Both the position numbers and the translations under genes were made by a program. Below the pieces are notes generated by a model. It worked only from the letters and a program-made list of their open reading frames with translations. It was not told where the DNA came from and did no database searches. Shown here in pieces: positions 9,141 to 18,254 of a DNA stretch of 64,000 bases. Each line of letters begins with the position of its first letter. The first letter of the stretch is position 1. Origin of the DNA: Sphingomonas phyllosphaerae (GTDB lineage Bacteria; Pseudomonadota; Alphaproteobacteria; Sphingomonadales; Sphingomonadaceae); contig NZ_JAPYKH010000013.1 of the NCBI RefSeq assembly GCF_029623345.1, positions 56,266 to 120,265 of the forward strand, in the 5' to 3' direction.

Positions 9141-9380
9141 TCAGTTGCTGTCGGAATCGTCGTTGTTGTCATTGACGATCGCGACCACGCCGATCGCCGC
9201 GATGCCCGCGGCGATGATCGCGCCGAAGATGCCGGCGCCGGCGACCTGGCTGTCCTTCGACGTCGAGGTCGACGCGCGTGCGCCGGCGACCGACAGGCTG
9301 GCGGCGGGGTTGGCGGTGGCGGCGAGCGCCGGGGTGGCGACGAGGCTCAGCGCAGCGGCGCCGGCGAGAATGGAACGCAT
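9141..9380 (-). CDS. Small secreted or membrane-anchored protein, unknown function
   Basis: 79 residues. A clear Sec signal peptide (RSILAGAAALSLVATPALAA) with a cleavage site near residue 20 is followed by a short Ser/Thr-rich linker, a Gly/Ala/Ile-rich hydrophobic stretch (GAGIFGAIIAAGIAAIGV) and an acidic NDNNDDSDSN tail. ATG 9380 is preceded by AAGGGAG. The hydrophobic stretch could be a second membrane segment with an acidic tail. It resembles short signal-peptide proteins common in sphingomonads, but I recognise no named family. It lies between tRNA-Trp and secE. Confidence 0.7.
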   Translation of the reverse strand: MRSILAGAAALSLVATPALAATANPAASLSVAGARASTSTSKDSQVAGAGIFGAIIAAGIAAIGVVAIVNDNNDDSDSN

Positions 9381-9485
9381 ATGGCTACTCCCTTGGTGAT
9401 TGACGTACGTCAGAGGTATAGGGCTATTACGCCGCACCCGCGAACGCGCAAGCCGGAGAATCTATCCTTCGCCACCGATATGGGT

Positions 9486-9561
9486 TGGCAGGAGTGGAGG
9501 GACTCGAACCCACGGCCCTCGGTTTTGGAGACCGATGCTCTACCAACTGAGCTACACTCCT
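9486..9561 (-). tRNA. tRNA-Trp (CCA anticodon)
   Basis: 76 nt with encoded CCA. The acceptor stem AGGAGTG / CACTCCT, D-loop AGTTGGTAGA, anticodon loop TCTCCAAAA (anticodon CCA) and T-loop GGTTCGAGTCC all pair properly. The discriminator base is G. The location upstream of secE/nusG is the conserved one. Confidence 0.97.
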
Positions 9562-9622
9562 GTGCCGCGGCGCTGTTGGACGCCGCGCGCGCGTTCGTCA
9601 AGGGGCGAGCGTCTCCGCGGAC

Positions 9623-11977
9623 TTAGGCAGCCCGCGTCGCGGCGGGTGGCGCGTCGGGCCGGCGCACCGCGATCGCCAGCGCGCGCGCCTCGGTCACTGG
9701 TAGCGGGCGGCCGAAATAGAAGCCCTGGATGCTGCCACACCCCAGTTCCTGCGCGAGCCGCAGCTCGGCCTCGGTTTCCACCCCCTCCGCGGTGGTGCCC
9801 ACGCCCATGCTTTGCGCCATCGCCACCACCGCGCGGATGATCGCGATCGCCTCGGCGGTGCCGCGCGACGCCGCCTGAACGAAGCTGCGATCGATCTTGA
9901 TTGAGGAGAAGCGCGTGGCGCTCAGATATCCCAGCGAGGAATAACCGGTGCCGAAATCGTCGAGGCTCAGCCCGACGCCGAGATCGAGGATCTGCTTGAG
10001 CAGCTTCACCGCGCCGGTTCCCTCGCGCAGGAACACGCTCTCGGTCACCTCCAGCTCCAGCCGGCGTGCGGGCAGGCCGGTGCGCGCCAGCGTGTCGGTG
10101 ATCACCCCGACGAACTGCGGATTGTGGAGCTGCTCGGGCGAGACGTTGACCGCGACGCGGACGTCGTCGGGCCAGCCCGCCGCCTCGGCACAGGCGGTGC
10201 GCAGCACCCACTCGCCGATCGGTGCGATCAGCCGCGCTTCCTCGGCGATCGGCACGAACTTGGCCGGCGGGATGTCGCCCAGCTCCGGATGGTTCCACCG
10301 AAGCAGCGCCTCGAAGCCGCGCACCGCGCCGCTGCGCGAGTCGACCACCGGTTGATAGGCGAGGTGGAGCTCGTCGTTGTCGAGCGCGCGGCGCAGCGCC
10401 AGCTCGATCACGCGACGCTCCTCCGCCTCGAGGTGAAGCTGGGGGACATAGGCGTGGTAGACGCCGCCGCCACGGTCCTTCGAGCGGTACAGCGCGAGGT
10501 CGGCCGAGCGGATCAGCGTCTCGGCAGTGCGTCCGTCCCGCGGCCCGGTGGCGACGCCGACCGAGGCGCCGATGTAGAGCGTGTGCTGGTCCACCTCATA
10601 AGGGCGCGACAGTGTCTCGATGATGGTGTGCGCCAGCCGCTCGACCCGCGCGGGATCGCTCGCGTCGCGTACCACTACCGCGAACTCGTCGCCGCCGAGC
10701 CGGCCGATCAGCTCGTTCGCGGTCACCAGCTCGGCGAGCCGCTCCGACACGCGGCGCAGCAGGCGGTCGCCGACGGGGTGACCCAGCGTGTCGTTGACCG
10801 CCTTGAAGCGGTCGAGATCGATCATCATGAAAGCGCAGCGCGCGCGCCAGCGCTCCGCCTCGCTCAGCGAGCGGGTGAGCTCGTCGTTGACCGAAAGGCG
10901 GTTCGGCAGTCCGGTAAGCGCATCGAAGCGCGCCATGCGGTTGATCCGCTCGGCCGAGGCGCGCTGCTCGGTGATGTCCGACACCACGCCGCGATAGCCG
11001 GCGAAGCGGCCTGCCGCGTCGAGCCGCGGCGCCGCGGCGATCTGCCACCAGCGCCTCTCGTCCCGCACCTTGACGGGTAGCGCGACATCGCTGAACGCCT
11101 CGCGCCGCGTCATCTTGTCCGCGATGAGGCGCAGCTCGTCGGGAAGGGCGGCGCTCTCCCAGTCGGCGCCGGCGAGCGACTGGAGCAGCGGCGTGCCCTC
11201 GAGCTCCGCGGCGGCAACCCCGCACGCCCGTGCGAAACGCTCGCTTGCGCCGACGATCCGGCGCGCGGCATCGGTCTGCCACAGCCAGTCGGCGCCCTCC
11301 TCGAAATCGCGCAGCAGCAGCTGCACCGTCGCCTCGTGTTCGCGCAGCGCGCTCTCCGCCGCGCCGATCCGCGCCACCGCGCGCGCACGGGAAAGAGCAA
11401 TCGCCGCAAGCAGCGCCGCGAGCGTGATGACGATCGCCGCCGCGACGGGACGGCCGGTGAGCACGAACGGCGCGGCGCACGCGGCGGCAGTGCCGGCGAC
11501 GAAGACCAGCGCCGCAGACGGGAGCGGCGCCAACGTCAGCGCGGAGGCGGTCATGACAGTGGCGAGCAGCAGGTCGAGCGCGTGCGTCGCCGCCGGATTG
11601 GCGGCGGCGGCGAGGTGCAGGGGTACCGCGGACCAGGCGAGTGCCAGCGCGGCCGCGGCGGCGCTCGCGGCGGCGAGCGGCAGCGGCGCCTCCGGTTCGG
11701 CGGGCGCGACGAGCAGGCGGGTCAGCGCCGCCGTCGTCACCGCCACCGCCGCGCCCCAGCCGATCAGCCAGGGCAGCGCCACCGCGTGGCGCAGCAGCGC
11801 TATCGCCGCGCAAGCGCCGAGCAGATGCGCGGCGAGCAGCGCGGGCGCGAGTCGCCGCGCCGCCGACCGCTCCGCCGCCACGTCGCGGTGGCCGGCAGTG
11901 CGCTCGGCGTTACGACGCAGGCCGAGGCGCGCGCGGATCGGCACGGACGCTGATGGGGGGGAAGGATCGCGTGTCAC
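9623..11977 (-). CDS. Membrane-bound diguanylate cyclase/phosphodiesterase (PAS-GGDEF-EAL)
   Basis: 784 residues. The N-terminal ~230 residues hold about five or six hydrophobic Ala-rich segments, then a PAS domain (~255-380, ending VVSDITEQRAS). GGDEF (~390-550) has intact RLGGDEFAVVV, and EAL (~560-770) has intact FEALLRWNHPE, NVSPEQL, DDFGTGYSSL, IKIDRSF and TAEGVET. Both catalytic sites look complete, so the protein could make or break cyclic di-GMP. No RxxD inhibitory site stands out four residues before the GGDEF motif. Start is GTG 11977. It follows the acyl-AMP ligase gene after 223 bp in which I see nothing recognisable. Confidence 0.92.
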   Translation of the reverse strand: MTRDPSPPSASVPIRARLGLRRNAERTAGHRDVAAERSAARRLAPALLAAHLLGACAAIALLRHAVALPWLIGWGAAVAVTTAALTRLLVAPAEPEAPLPLAAASAAAAALALAWSAVPLHLAAAANPAATHALDLLLATVMTASALTLAPLPSAALVFVAGTAAACAAPFVLTGRPVAAAIVITLAALLAAIALSRARAVARIGAAESALREHEATVQLLLRDFEEGADWLWQTDAARRIVGASERFARACGVAAAELEGTPLLQSLAGADWESAALPDELRLIADKMTRREAFSDVALPVKVRDERRWWQIAAAPRLDAAGRFAGYRGVVSDITEQRASAERINRMARFDALTGLPNRLSVNDELTRSLSEAERWRARCAFMMIDLDRFKAVNDTLGHPVGDRLLRRVSERLAELVTANELIGRLGGDEFAVVVRDASDPARVERLAHTIIETLSRPYEVDQHTLYIGASVGVATGPRDGRTAETLIRSADLALYRSKDRGGGVYHAYVPQLHLEAEERRVIELALRRALDNDELHLAYQPVVDSRSGAVRGFEALLRWNHPELGDIPPAKFVPIAEEARLIAPIGEWVLRTACAEAAGWPDDVRVAVNVSPEQLHNPQFVGVITDTLARTGLPARRLELEVTESVFLREGTGAVKLLKQILDLGVGLSLDDFGTGYSSLGYLSATRFSSIKIDRSFVQAASRGTAEAIAIIRAVVAMAQSMGVGTTAEGVETEAELRLAQELGCGSIQGFYFGRPLPVTEARALAIAVRRPDAPPAATRAA

Positions 11978-12200
11978 GCCCGAGCCTTAGCCGCATCGTC
12001 GTTGACGAAGCGTTGCTGCCGGCAAGAACGTGCCAGCGCGTCGGCATCGGGTTGCCGGAAACAAGGCCGGCGCATTCAAACGCTTGCGGGCCGAACTCGT
12101 GTTGGTGACGCAGAAAGCGTCCGAAATGGACGAAGAATCGTCGCGCCTGACCCGCCGCGGGCGGGGCCGGCGTGCCCGCGGCCGCGCCCCGGCCTGCGCC

Positions 12201-13952
12201 TCAGGCGGCGAGGTCGTAGGGCTTGATCTCGCCGGCGAGATACAGGTTGCGCGCCTTGGCGCGGCTGAGCTTGCCCGAGCTGGTGCGCGGCAGCGTGCGC
12301 GGGGGGATCAGCTCGACGACGCAGTTCATACCGGTGACCGAACGCACGCGGTCGCGGATCTCGTCGCGCAATCGCACGCGTTCGAATTCGTCGGAGCTGC
12401 GGCATTGCACCAGCACCGCGGGGGTCTCTTCGCCGCCGGGCGTGGTGATCGCGAAGGCGGCGATGTCGCCTGCCTTGAAGCCGGGCAGCTGCTCCACCGC
12501 CCATTCGATGTCCTGCGGCCAGTGGTTGCGCCCGTTGATGATGATCATGTCCTTGGCGCGGCCGACGATGAAGATGTAGCCGCCGGACATGTAACCCATG
12601 TCGCCGGTGTCGAGCCAGCCGTCGATCAGGCACGCCTCGGTCGCGCCGGGGTCGCGGAAATAGCCGACCATCACGCTCGGCCCGCGGCACCACACCTTGC
12701 CGATTGCGCCATCGGGAAGCGGTGTGCCGTCCTCCTCGCGCACCTCGACCTCCATGTCGCGCACCGGCTTGCCGCAATTGACGATCGCGCGGTAGCGCTG
12801 CGGCCGATCCTCGCCGTGCTGCATGCCCGAGAGCTCGGTCTCCTCGACCAACTCGACGCGGATGCCCTCGCCGACGGGCATCAGCGACACGGCCAGCGTC
12901 GCCTCGGCGAGGCCGTAGCTCGGCAGGAAGGCGGTCGCCTGGAAACCCGCGTCGGCGAAGGCGTCAACGAAGGCCTGCATCACGTCGGGCCGGATCATGT
13001 CGGCACCGTTGCCCGCGACGCGCCAGCGCGACAGGTCGAAGCGGTCGGACGCCTTGGTCTGGCTGGAGATGCGGCGCGCGCAGATGTCGTAGCCGAAGGT
13101 CGGCGAGTAGCTCAGCGAAGTGCCCGGATTGCGGCTGATCAGATCGAGCCACGACAGCGGGCGGCGCGCAAAATCCTCGGTCTTGAGATAGTCGGTTGAG
13201 ACCTGGTTGGCGACCGGCGAGAGGAAGCAGCCGACCAGCCCCATGTCGTGGTACCACGGCAGCCACGACACGCAGCGATCGGTCTCGATGATCTGCACGC
13301 CGTGCGCGTGCGCGGCGAGGTTGCTCAAAAGTGCGCGGTGCGTGATCGCCACGCCGTGCGGAAAACGCGTCGAGCCGCTCGAATATTGCAGGTAGCAGAC
13401 GTCCTCGGCGGCGCTCGCGGGCAGCGCCGCCTCGGGCCCCGGCTGGGTGGCGAACTCGACCCAGTCGACCCCGCGCACGCCGGACGCCTCGGCCGCCGCG
13501 CCCGCCATCTGCGCCAGCTCGGGCGGGAAGACGAGCATCACCGGATCGCAGCTGGCGAGCTGGACGCGCAGCTGGTCGATATAGGAGTCGCGCCCGCCGA
13601 ACGAGGTCGGCAGCGGGAGCGGTACCGGCCAGGCGCCGGCGATCACGGCACCGAAGAAGAGCGCGGCGAACTCGGCGCTGGTCTCCGCCACCAGCGCGAC
13701 ACGGTCGCCGGGGGTGACGCCCGCCGCGATCAGGCGATAGGCGCAGGCGCGCGCATCGTCGCGCAGCGCGGTGAAGCCATAGGCGCGCACCAGCGTGCCA
13801 CGCGCGTCGTGGAAGTTGAGCCCGCGGCCGCCCCGCGCGGCATAGTCGAGCGCCTCGCCCAGCGTCGCGAAATCGGCGAAGCGGCGCGGCAGCGGGTCGG
13901 CCGTCGGCGTCGGTCGCGTCTGGGAGGCAGTCGGGGCGATGTCGGTCGTCAT
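12201..13952 (-). CDS. Fatty acyl-AMP ligase (acyl-adenylating enzyme)
   Basis: 583 residues of the ANL superfamily. The P-loop-like YSSGSTRFPHGV, the WLPWYHDMGL segment typical of fatty acyl-AMP ligases, PSYGLAEATL and WLDTGDMGYMSGG, plus the C-terminal KDMIIINGRNHWPQDIE and Lys in RTSSGKLSRAK, are all present. Such enzymes activate fatty acids as acyl-AMP, usually for transfer to an acyl carrier protein in lipid, polyketide or sphingolipid synthesis. No carrier protein or synthase is adjacent, so the acceptor is unknown. It is divergent from recX. Confidence 0.88.
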   Translation of the reverse strand: MTTDIAPTASQTRPTPTADPLPRRFADFATLGEALDYAARGGRGLNFHDARGTLVRAYGFTALRDDARACAYRLIAAGVTPGDRVALVAETSAEFAALFFGAVIAGAWPVPLPLPTSFGGRDSYIDQLRVQLASCDPVMLVFPPELAQMAGAAAEASGVRGVDWVEFATQPGPEAALPASAAEDVCYLQYSSGSTRFPHGVAITHRALLSNLAAHAHGVQIIETDRCVSWLPWYHDMGLVGCFLSPVANQVSTDYLKTEDFARRPLSWLDLISRNPGTSLSYSPTFGYDICARRISSQTKASDRFDLSRWRVAGNGADMIRPDVMQAFVDAFADAGFQATAFLPSYGLAEATLAVSLMPVGEGIRVELVEETELSGMQHGEDRPQRYRAIVNCGKPVRDMEVEVREEDGTPLPDGAIGKVWCRGPSVMVGYFRDPGATEACLIDGWLDTGDMGYMSGGYIFIVGRAKDMIIINGRNHWPQDIEWAVEQLPGFKAGDIAAFAITTPGGEETPAVLVQCRSSDEFERVRLRDEIRDRVRSVTGMNCVVELIPPRTLPRTSSGKLSRAKARNLYLAGEIKPYDLAA

Positions 13953-14052
13953 CCTGTGTTCCTGTCGCAGCGGTCACGCCGGTGCAATAGTTAAGCGGTT
14001 AAAGGCGTACTTTGGCCGAGCGTTCAAAATCGGATGCCAGTGTGGCACAAAC

Positions 14053-14601
14053 ATGGCCGTGTCGCTGCCCCAATCCCCCAAGGCTTCCGCGCGCCGCCGC
14101 CCGCCGCCGCTTGATCAAGCGGCGCTCGAACGGCTCGCGCTCCGCTACGTCGAGCGGTTCGCGACCACACGCGGCAAGCTCAGCGCCTATCTCGCGCGCA
14201 AGATTCGCGAGCGCGGCTGGGACGGCGAGCCGGCCGATCCGGACGGGGTGGCGGAGCGGATGGCGGCGCTCGGCTATGTCGACGATCGCGGTTTCGCCGA
14301 GCAGAAAGGCGCCGCATTGGGTCGGCGCGGCTATGGCGCGCGCCGCGTCGCCGAGACGCTGCGCGCCGCCGGGCTCGACGCCGAGGACGCGGCCCCCGCG
14401 CTGGCGCAGGCGCGGGCGGCGGCACTGGAGAGCGCGCTGCGGCTCGCGCGGCGCAAGCGGATCGGGCCGTTCGCCGAGGCGCCGGCCGACGCGGCGCAGC
14501 GCGCACGCCAGCTCGGCCAGCTGCTGCGAGCCGGCCACGCGCCGCCATTGGCACGACGTATTGTCGAGGCCGAACCCGGCGCGATTCTGGACGAGGAATG
14601 A
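14053..14601 (+). CDS. recX: Regulatory protein RecX
   Basis: 182 residues with the RecX three-helix repeats: LERLALRYVERFATTRGKL at the N-terminus, then LGYVDDRGFAEQKGAALGRRGYGARRVAETL. RecX modulates RecA filaments. ATG 14053 was chosen because the family begins shortly before LDQAALERLAL; the frame is open upstream to 13939 without similarity. A short palindrome TGCCAgtgTGGCA (14035-14047) lies directly before the start. No recA is adjacent and I see no complete LexA box here. Confidence 0.85.
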   Translation: MAVSLPQSPKASARRRPPPLDQAALERLALRYVERFATTRGKLSAYLARKIRERGWDGEPADPDGVAERMAALGYVDDRGFAEQKGAALGRRGYGARRVAETLRAAGLDAEDAAPALAQARAAALESALRLARRKRIGPFAEAPADAAQRARQLGQLLRAGHAPPLARRIVEAEPGAILDEE

Positions 14602-14692
14602 ACGATCGGCGCTTGCCAAGCTTCATTGTGCAGTGCACCGATAGACGGGCGTTAACGCTGCGACACGGCGAAAAAGGGGACGACGACGCGAC

Positions 14693-15265
14693 GTGCGAGA
14701 CGAGGCTTCCGCTACCGCCGGCGATCCGCACGATCCGGCCGGACTGCCGACGGTTGACGCCGTTTCGGTAGCGGTATCAGGCGTTCTCAAGTGGTTCGAC
14801 GCGACCCGCGGGTTTGGCTTCATCGTCGCGGACGATCCCGCGATGGGCGATATCCTGCTGCATTTCAGTGTGCTCCAGGCGTTCGGCCGGCGCACGCTGC
14901 CCGAAGGGGCGCGGGTCAGCGGCACCGCGGTGCAGGGGCAGCGCGGCTGGCAGGCGGTCGCGATCGCGGACATCGATCTCAGCGTCGCGCTCGAGACGAT
15001 GCGCGATCGCGACCGCGCGCGTGTCGACCCGAACGCGCTCGCCGAGGAGGCCGGCGAGTGGGAGGAGGTCACGGTCAAATGGTTCAACCGCATCAAGGGC
15101 TACGGCTTCCTGGTCGCGACCCAGCGGCCGGGCGACATCTTCGTCCACATGGAGACGCTGCGCCGTGCCGGGGTCGCCGAGGCGCAGCCCGACCAGCGCC
15201 TGCGCGCGCGCATCATCCAAGGGCGCAAGGGACCGCTGGCGGTCGCGGTGGCGGTGATCGAGTGA
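14693..15265 (+). CDS. Double cold-shock-domain protein
   Basis: 190 residues with two CSDs. The first (~residues 28-95) has [12 protein letters not shown], and the second (~120-190) has [12 protein letters not shown] plus [13 protein letters not shown]; both carry the RNP1-like aromatic motif. Tandem-CSD proteins of this length occur in alphaproteobacteria and bind single-stranded nucleic acid as RNA chaperones. The start is GTG 14693, with AGGGGA about a dozen bases upstream. The next gene overlaps by 4 bp (GTGA). Confidence 0.88.
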   Translation: MRDEASATAGDPHDPAGLPTVDAVSVAVSGVLKWFDATRGFGFIVADDPAMGDILLHFSVLQAFGRRTLPEGARVSGTAVQGQRGWQAVAIADIDLSVALETMRDRDRARVDPNALAEEAGEWEEVTVKWFNRIKGYGFLVATQRPGDIFVHMETLRRAGVAEAQPDQRLRARIIQGRKGPLAVAVAVIE

Positions 15266-15765
15266 GCCGCACCGCGCTGCCGCTGGCGTTGGCGCTGCTG
15301 CTCGCCGCCTGCGGGCGCGGCGCGCCTGACGCGACGCCGTCGGCGTCGCCTTCTGCCATGACGAGCGAGACGAGCAGTTCACAGCGCCGCACGCTGCCGG
15401 TGACGATCGAGAGCAGCGGCAAGCGGCACACCTTCCACGCCGAGGTCGCAGAGACCGCGGCGCAGCAGGCGCAGGGGCTGATGTTCCGCACCGACCTGCA
15501 GCCCGACGACGCCATGCTGTTCGCGCCCTATCCCGCCGGCGGCGGCGCGCCGCAGGTGGCGGACTTCTGGATGAAGAACACGCCGCTGTCGCTCGACATC
15601 CTGTTCATCCGCGCCGATCACAGCATCGCCGTGATCGCGCCGAGCACCACGCCCTTGTCGGAAGCGAAGGTCAGTTCGGGCGAGCCCGTGGCGGCGGTGC
15701 TCGAGCTGGTCGGCGGCCGCGCCGCCGCGCTCGGCATCGGCGTGGGCGACCGGGTGACCTGGTAA
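15262..15765 (+). CDS. DUF192 family lipoprotein
   Basis: 167 residues. The N-terminus is a lipoprotein signal ([12 protein letters not shown]) with the lipidated Cys near residue 17, followed by a low-complexity linker and a DUF192 domain ([52 protein letters not shown]). The GTG start at 15262 overlaps the preceding stop, so translation is coupled to the cold-shock gene. The biochemical role of DUF192 is not settled. Confidence 0.88.
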   Translation: MSRTALPLALALLLAACGRGAPDATPSASPSAMTSETSSSQRRTLPVTIESSGKRHTFHAEVAETAAQQAQGLMFRTDLQPDDAMLFAPYPAGGGAPQVADFWMKNTPLSLDILFIRADHSIAVIAPSTTPLSEAKVSSGEPVAAVLELVGGRAAALGIGVGDRVTW

Positions 15766-15775
15766 GTTGCTCGAC

Positions 15776-15798
15776 TCCTCCCCGCCACGCGGGGAGGA
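15776..15798. terminator. Repeat-type hairpin after DUF192 gene
   Basis: Arms TCCTCCCC / GGGGAGGA with a 7-base loop, 10 bases past the DUF192 stop. It is the same sequence family as the hairpin at 4298-4323. Confidence 0.55.
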
Positions 15799-15861
15799 TT
15801 AGCGCCTCGACACCCGCCAGGCATTGAACCGCGCCCGCGGGCCGGGTAAGCGCGGGGCACC

Positions 15862-16254
15862 ATGGGCATCAACCTCAATCCTTTCACCTGGTGGAACGGC
15901 GCCAGCTGGGGCACCATCCTCGGGCTGCGCGGCAAGCGCCAGGTCGGCGAGGACTCGCTCGGCAACACCTATTGGGAAGGCGGACGCGACACCGCGGGCA
16001 ACCCGCGGCGCTGGGTGATCTACGCCGGCGCCAACGACGCCAGCCGCGTGCCGCCCGAGTGGTTCAGCTGGCTGCACCATCAAGTCGACGGCACGCCCGA
16101 CCAGAACCTGCCGCCGCCGCGGCAGTGGCAGAAGCCGGCGGTGCCCAATCTCACCGGCACCGCGCTGGCCTATCGCCCGCAGGGCGCGCTGGAGAAGGGC
16201 GGCCATCGCGCCGCCGCAACCGGCGACTATGAGGCATGGAGCCCCGACGCGTGA
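15862..16254 (+). CDS. NADH:ubiquinone oxidoreductase subunit NDUFA12 homologue
   Basis: 130 residues. The start MGINLNPFTWWNGASWGT and the segment VGEDSLGNTYWEGG, then NPRRWVIYAG and PPEWFSWLHH, are diagnostic of the NDUFA12/B17.2 family, an accessory subunit of complex I kept by alphaproteobacteria and mitochondria. It sits away from any nuo operon, as is usual in sphingomonads. It overlaps the DUF2155 gene by 19 bp. Confidence 0.93.
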   Translation: MGINLNPFTWWNGASWGTILGLRGKRQVGEDSLGNTYWEGGRDTAGNPRRWVIYAGANDASRVPPEWFSWLHHQVDGTPDQNLPPPRQWQKPAVPNLTGTALAYRPQGALEKGGHRAAATGDYEAWSPDA

Positions 16255-16910
16255 GGCGTGGGCTCGCGCTCGGCGGGCTGTTAGTGGTGGCGGCGGCGGC
16301 GACCTGGGCGGGCCTGGGCTGGCGCGGTGCACGCCACGGTACCTCGCCGGCCGTGAGCACCGCGCTGCCCGCGCCGACGGGGGCGCCGGCGCCGCGCGCG
16401 TCGGACGAGGTGTCACTCGATTCGCAGGACGATCCGGTCGATCTCGGCGCCACCCCGATGGCGCAGCGCGTCGCGGTGCTGGGCCTGCTCAACAAGCGCA
16501 ACGGCGTCAGCCGTGACATCACGCTCCGGCCCGGCCAGGCGGTGCGCGCGGGCGACGTGATCGTGCGGCTGCGCGCGTGTGAGCAGACCGCTCCGTGGGA
16601 ACCCGAGCCGCTCACCGGCGCCTTCCTCCAGCTCGACGTCCGCACGGTCGAGGGCGGGTGGCGCCGCGCCTTCTCGGGCTGGCTCTACAAGGAGCGGCCC
16701 GCCGCCAACGTGGTGGTCCACCCGGTCTACGACGTCTGGACCAAGAGCTGCGCGATGACCTTCCCCGGCACCGCGCCGTCCGCCCCGGCCGCGGCGTCCA
16801 AGGCGCCGAACGCCCCCGCGCCTGCCGCCGCCGCCAGCGCGGCGGGGGATGAGCCCGCCCCTGCCGACGAGGCGGTCGAAGAGAGCGCCGCACCCAGCAA
16901 CGTCATGTAG
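16236..16910 (+). CDS. DUF2155 domain-containing protein
   Basis: 224 residues. An N-terminal hydrophobic segment (ALGGLLVVAAAATWAGLGW), a Pro/Ala linker and a DUF2155 core (~residues 75-175: VAVLGLLNKRNGVSRDI, AFSGWLYKERPAANVVVHPVYDVW) with paired Cys residues precede an Ala/Pro-rich tail. It is probably periplasmic and membrane-anchored. ATG 16236 is preferred (TGAGGC before it); GTG 16251 is an alternative. The tail overlaps the 3' end of aat on the other strand by 184 bp. Confidence 0.85.
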   Translation: MEPRRVRRGLALGGLLVVAAAATWAGLGWRGARHGTSPAVSTALPAPTGAPAPRASDEVSLDSQDDPVDLGATPMAQRVAVLGLLNKRNGVSRDITLRPGQAVRAGDVIVRLRACEQTAPWEPEPLTGAFLQLDVRTVEGGWRRAFSGWLYKERPAANVVVHPVYDVWTKSCAMTFPGTAPSAPAAASKAPNAPAPAAAASAAGDEPAPADEAVEESAAPSNVM

Positions 16911-17455
16911 TCGGCACGCGCCACCTCGATCGCGCCGAGCGAGGCGAGGTGTTCAGTCATGAACTGGCAGTCGAGCAGCGTGAACCCGCCCGCGCGCAGC
17001 CGCGCCACCAGCGCCGCGATCGCCACCTTGGAGGCGTTCGGCGCGCGGCTCACCATGCTCTCGCCGAAGAAGGCGCGGCCGAGCGCGAGGCCGTAGAGCC
17101 CGCCGACCAGCCGGTCACCGTCCCAGCACTCGACCGAATGCGCCAGGCCGAGCCCGTGCAGGCGCACGAACGCCTGCTCGATCGAGGCATTGATCCAGGT
17201 GTCCGGTCGGTCCTCGGCGCTCTCGGCGCAGAGCGCGATGATGGCGGCGAAGGCGCGGTCGGCGGTGACGCGGAAGCGGTCGCCCGCGATGACCTTGCGC
17301 AGCGAGCGCGAGAGATGGAAGCCGTCGAGCGGCAGAATCGCGCGGCGGCGCGGCTCGACCCAATAGACGTCCTCGGCGTCGCGGCTGTCCGCCATCGGGA
17401 AGACCCCGACCGAATAGGCTCCCAGCAGCAGCGACGGGTCTAGCGGCTCGCTCAA
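16727..17455 (-). CDS. aat: Leucyl/phenylalanyl-tRNA--protein transferase
   Basis: 242 residues. Conserved segments LLLGAYSVGVFPMAD, VYWVEPRRRAILPL, GLAHSVECWDGDRLVGGLYG, FFGESMVSRAPNASKVA and LDCQFMTEHLASLGA identify Aat, which tags proteins for the N-end rule. The start is probably TTG 17455, overlapping the ParA-like stop (TTGA), because no ATG/GTG precedes the conserved N-terminus. After the catalytic core ends (ADYMTLLG) there is a ~50-residue Ala/Ser-rich tail, encoded antisense to the DUF2155 tail. Confidence 0.9.
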   Translation of the reverse strand: MSEPLDPSLLLGAYSVGVFPMADSRDAEDVYWVEPRRRAILPLDGFHLSRSLRKVIAGDRFRVTADRAFAAIIALCAESAEDRPDTWINASIEQAFVRLHGLGLAHSVECWDGDRLVGGLYGLALGRAFFGESMVSRAPNASKVAIAALVARLRAGGFTLLDCQFMTEHLASLGAIEVARADYMTLLGAALSSTASSAGAGSSPAALAAAAGAGAFGALDAAAGADGAVPGKVIAQLLVQTS

Positions 17456-18159
17456 GCGCAGCGCTGCTCCACGATGCGCCACAGCTGCGCGAACGCCTTG
17501 GCCGCGACGCTGTTCGGGGCGGCGACGCCGACCGGCAGCCGCTTGGCGGTGGCCGCCTCGATCGCGCTGGCCGCGGGAATGGCGGGCCAGTCGGCGTGTT
17601 GCTCGACCGCGGCGACGTGGAGCGCGCGTCGCCGGTCGACCATATTGTGGACCGGCAGGATCGCGACCTGGCCGCCGAACTGGCGCTCGATGGTGGCATA
17701 AGCGCGCTGCGAGAAGGCCGAAGGCACCACCGGCACCACGATCAGGTCGGCGGCGCGCGCGACCTGGTCGGCGGTCTCCGTCAGTCCGGGCGGGCAGTCC
17801 AGGATGACATGATCGTGGTCGCCCAGGTCGGCGATCAGCTTGCGCAGCCGCTTCTTCTTGTCGAGTTCGCGGAACAGGTGGTTGAGGTCGCGCAGCGAGG
17901 CGTCGGCGGGCAGCAGTTCGAGCCGGTCGAAGCGCGTGCGCGTGATCAGTCGCTCGGGATCGACGTCGCGCGAGAACAAGGCCTGCGCGCTGTCGTGCGC
18001 GGCGCCGTCGCCGAGCACCCAGCTCGAAGCGGCCTGGGGATCGAGGTCCCACAGCAACGTCCTTCGGGCGGACAACGTGGCCGCGCACCAGGCGAGATTC
18101 ACCGCCAGCGTCGACTTACCGACGCCGCCCTTCAGGCTGTAGATCGCGATGGTTGCCAT
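17452..18159 (-). CDS. ParA/MinD family ATPase (orphan)
   Basis: 235 residues. The deviant Walker A is KGGVGKSTLAVNLA with the signature Lys, Walker A' is LLWDLDPQAASS, and Walker B is VILDCPPGL. No ParB, centromere-like array or MinC/E partner is adjacent; instead aat follows with a 4-bp overlap. The protein is therefore more likely a ParA-like positioning ATPase of unknown cargo than a chromosome-segregation ParA. Confidence 0.88.
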   Translation of the reverse strand: MATIAIYSLKGGVGKSTLAVNLAWCAATLSARRTLLWDLDPQAASSWVLGDGAAHDSAQALFSRDVDPERLITRTRFDRLELLPADASLRDLNHLFRELDKKKRLRKLIADLGDHDHVILDCPPGLTETADQVARAADLIVVPVVPSAFSQRAYATIERQFGGQVAILPVHNMVDRRRALHVAAVEQHADWPAIPAASAIEAATAKRLPVGVAAPNSVAAKAFAQLWRIVEQRCA

Positions 18160-18214
18160 AAGCGTGGGACGCTAGGGGCGGCCGCGGCGTGCGGCAAGGA
18201 TTGATCGAGGTAAG

Positions 18215-18246
18215 GCGCCGGCGCTCTCCGCGAGACGCGCCGGCGC
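18215..18246 (-). terminator. Hairpin downstream of lipoprotein gene
   Basis: Perfect 10-bp arms GCGCCGGCGC (18215-18224 and 18237-18246), loop 12, immediately after the lipoprotein stop at 18255. Confidence 0.55.
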
Positions 18247-18254
18247 GAGTCAGT

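Noticed and set aside
14035..14047. Short palindrome TGCCAgtgTGGCA before recX as a LexA or RecX operator
   Set aside because: It does not fit GTTC-N7-GTTC and 5-bp arms are common by chance in this composition.
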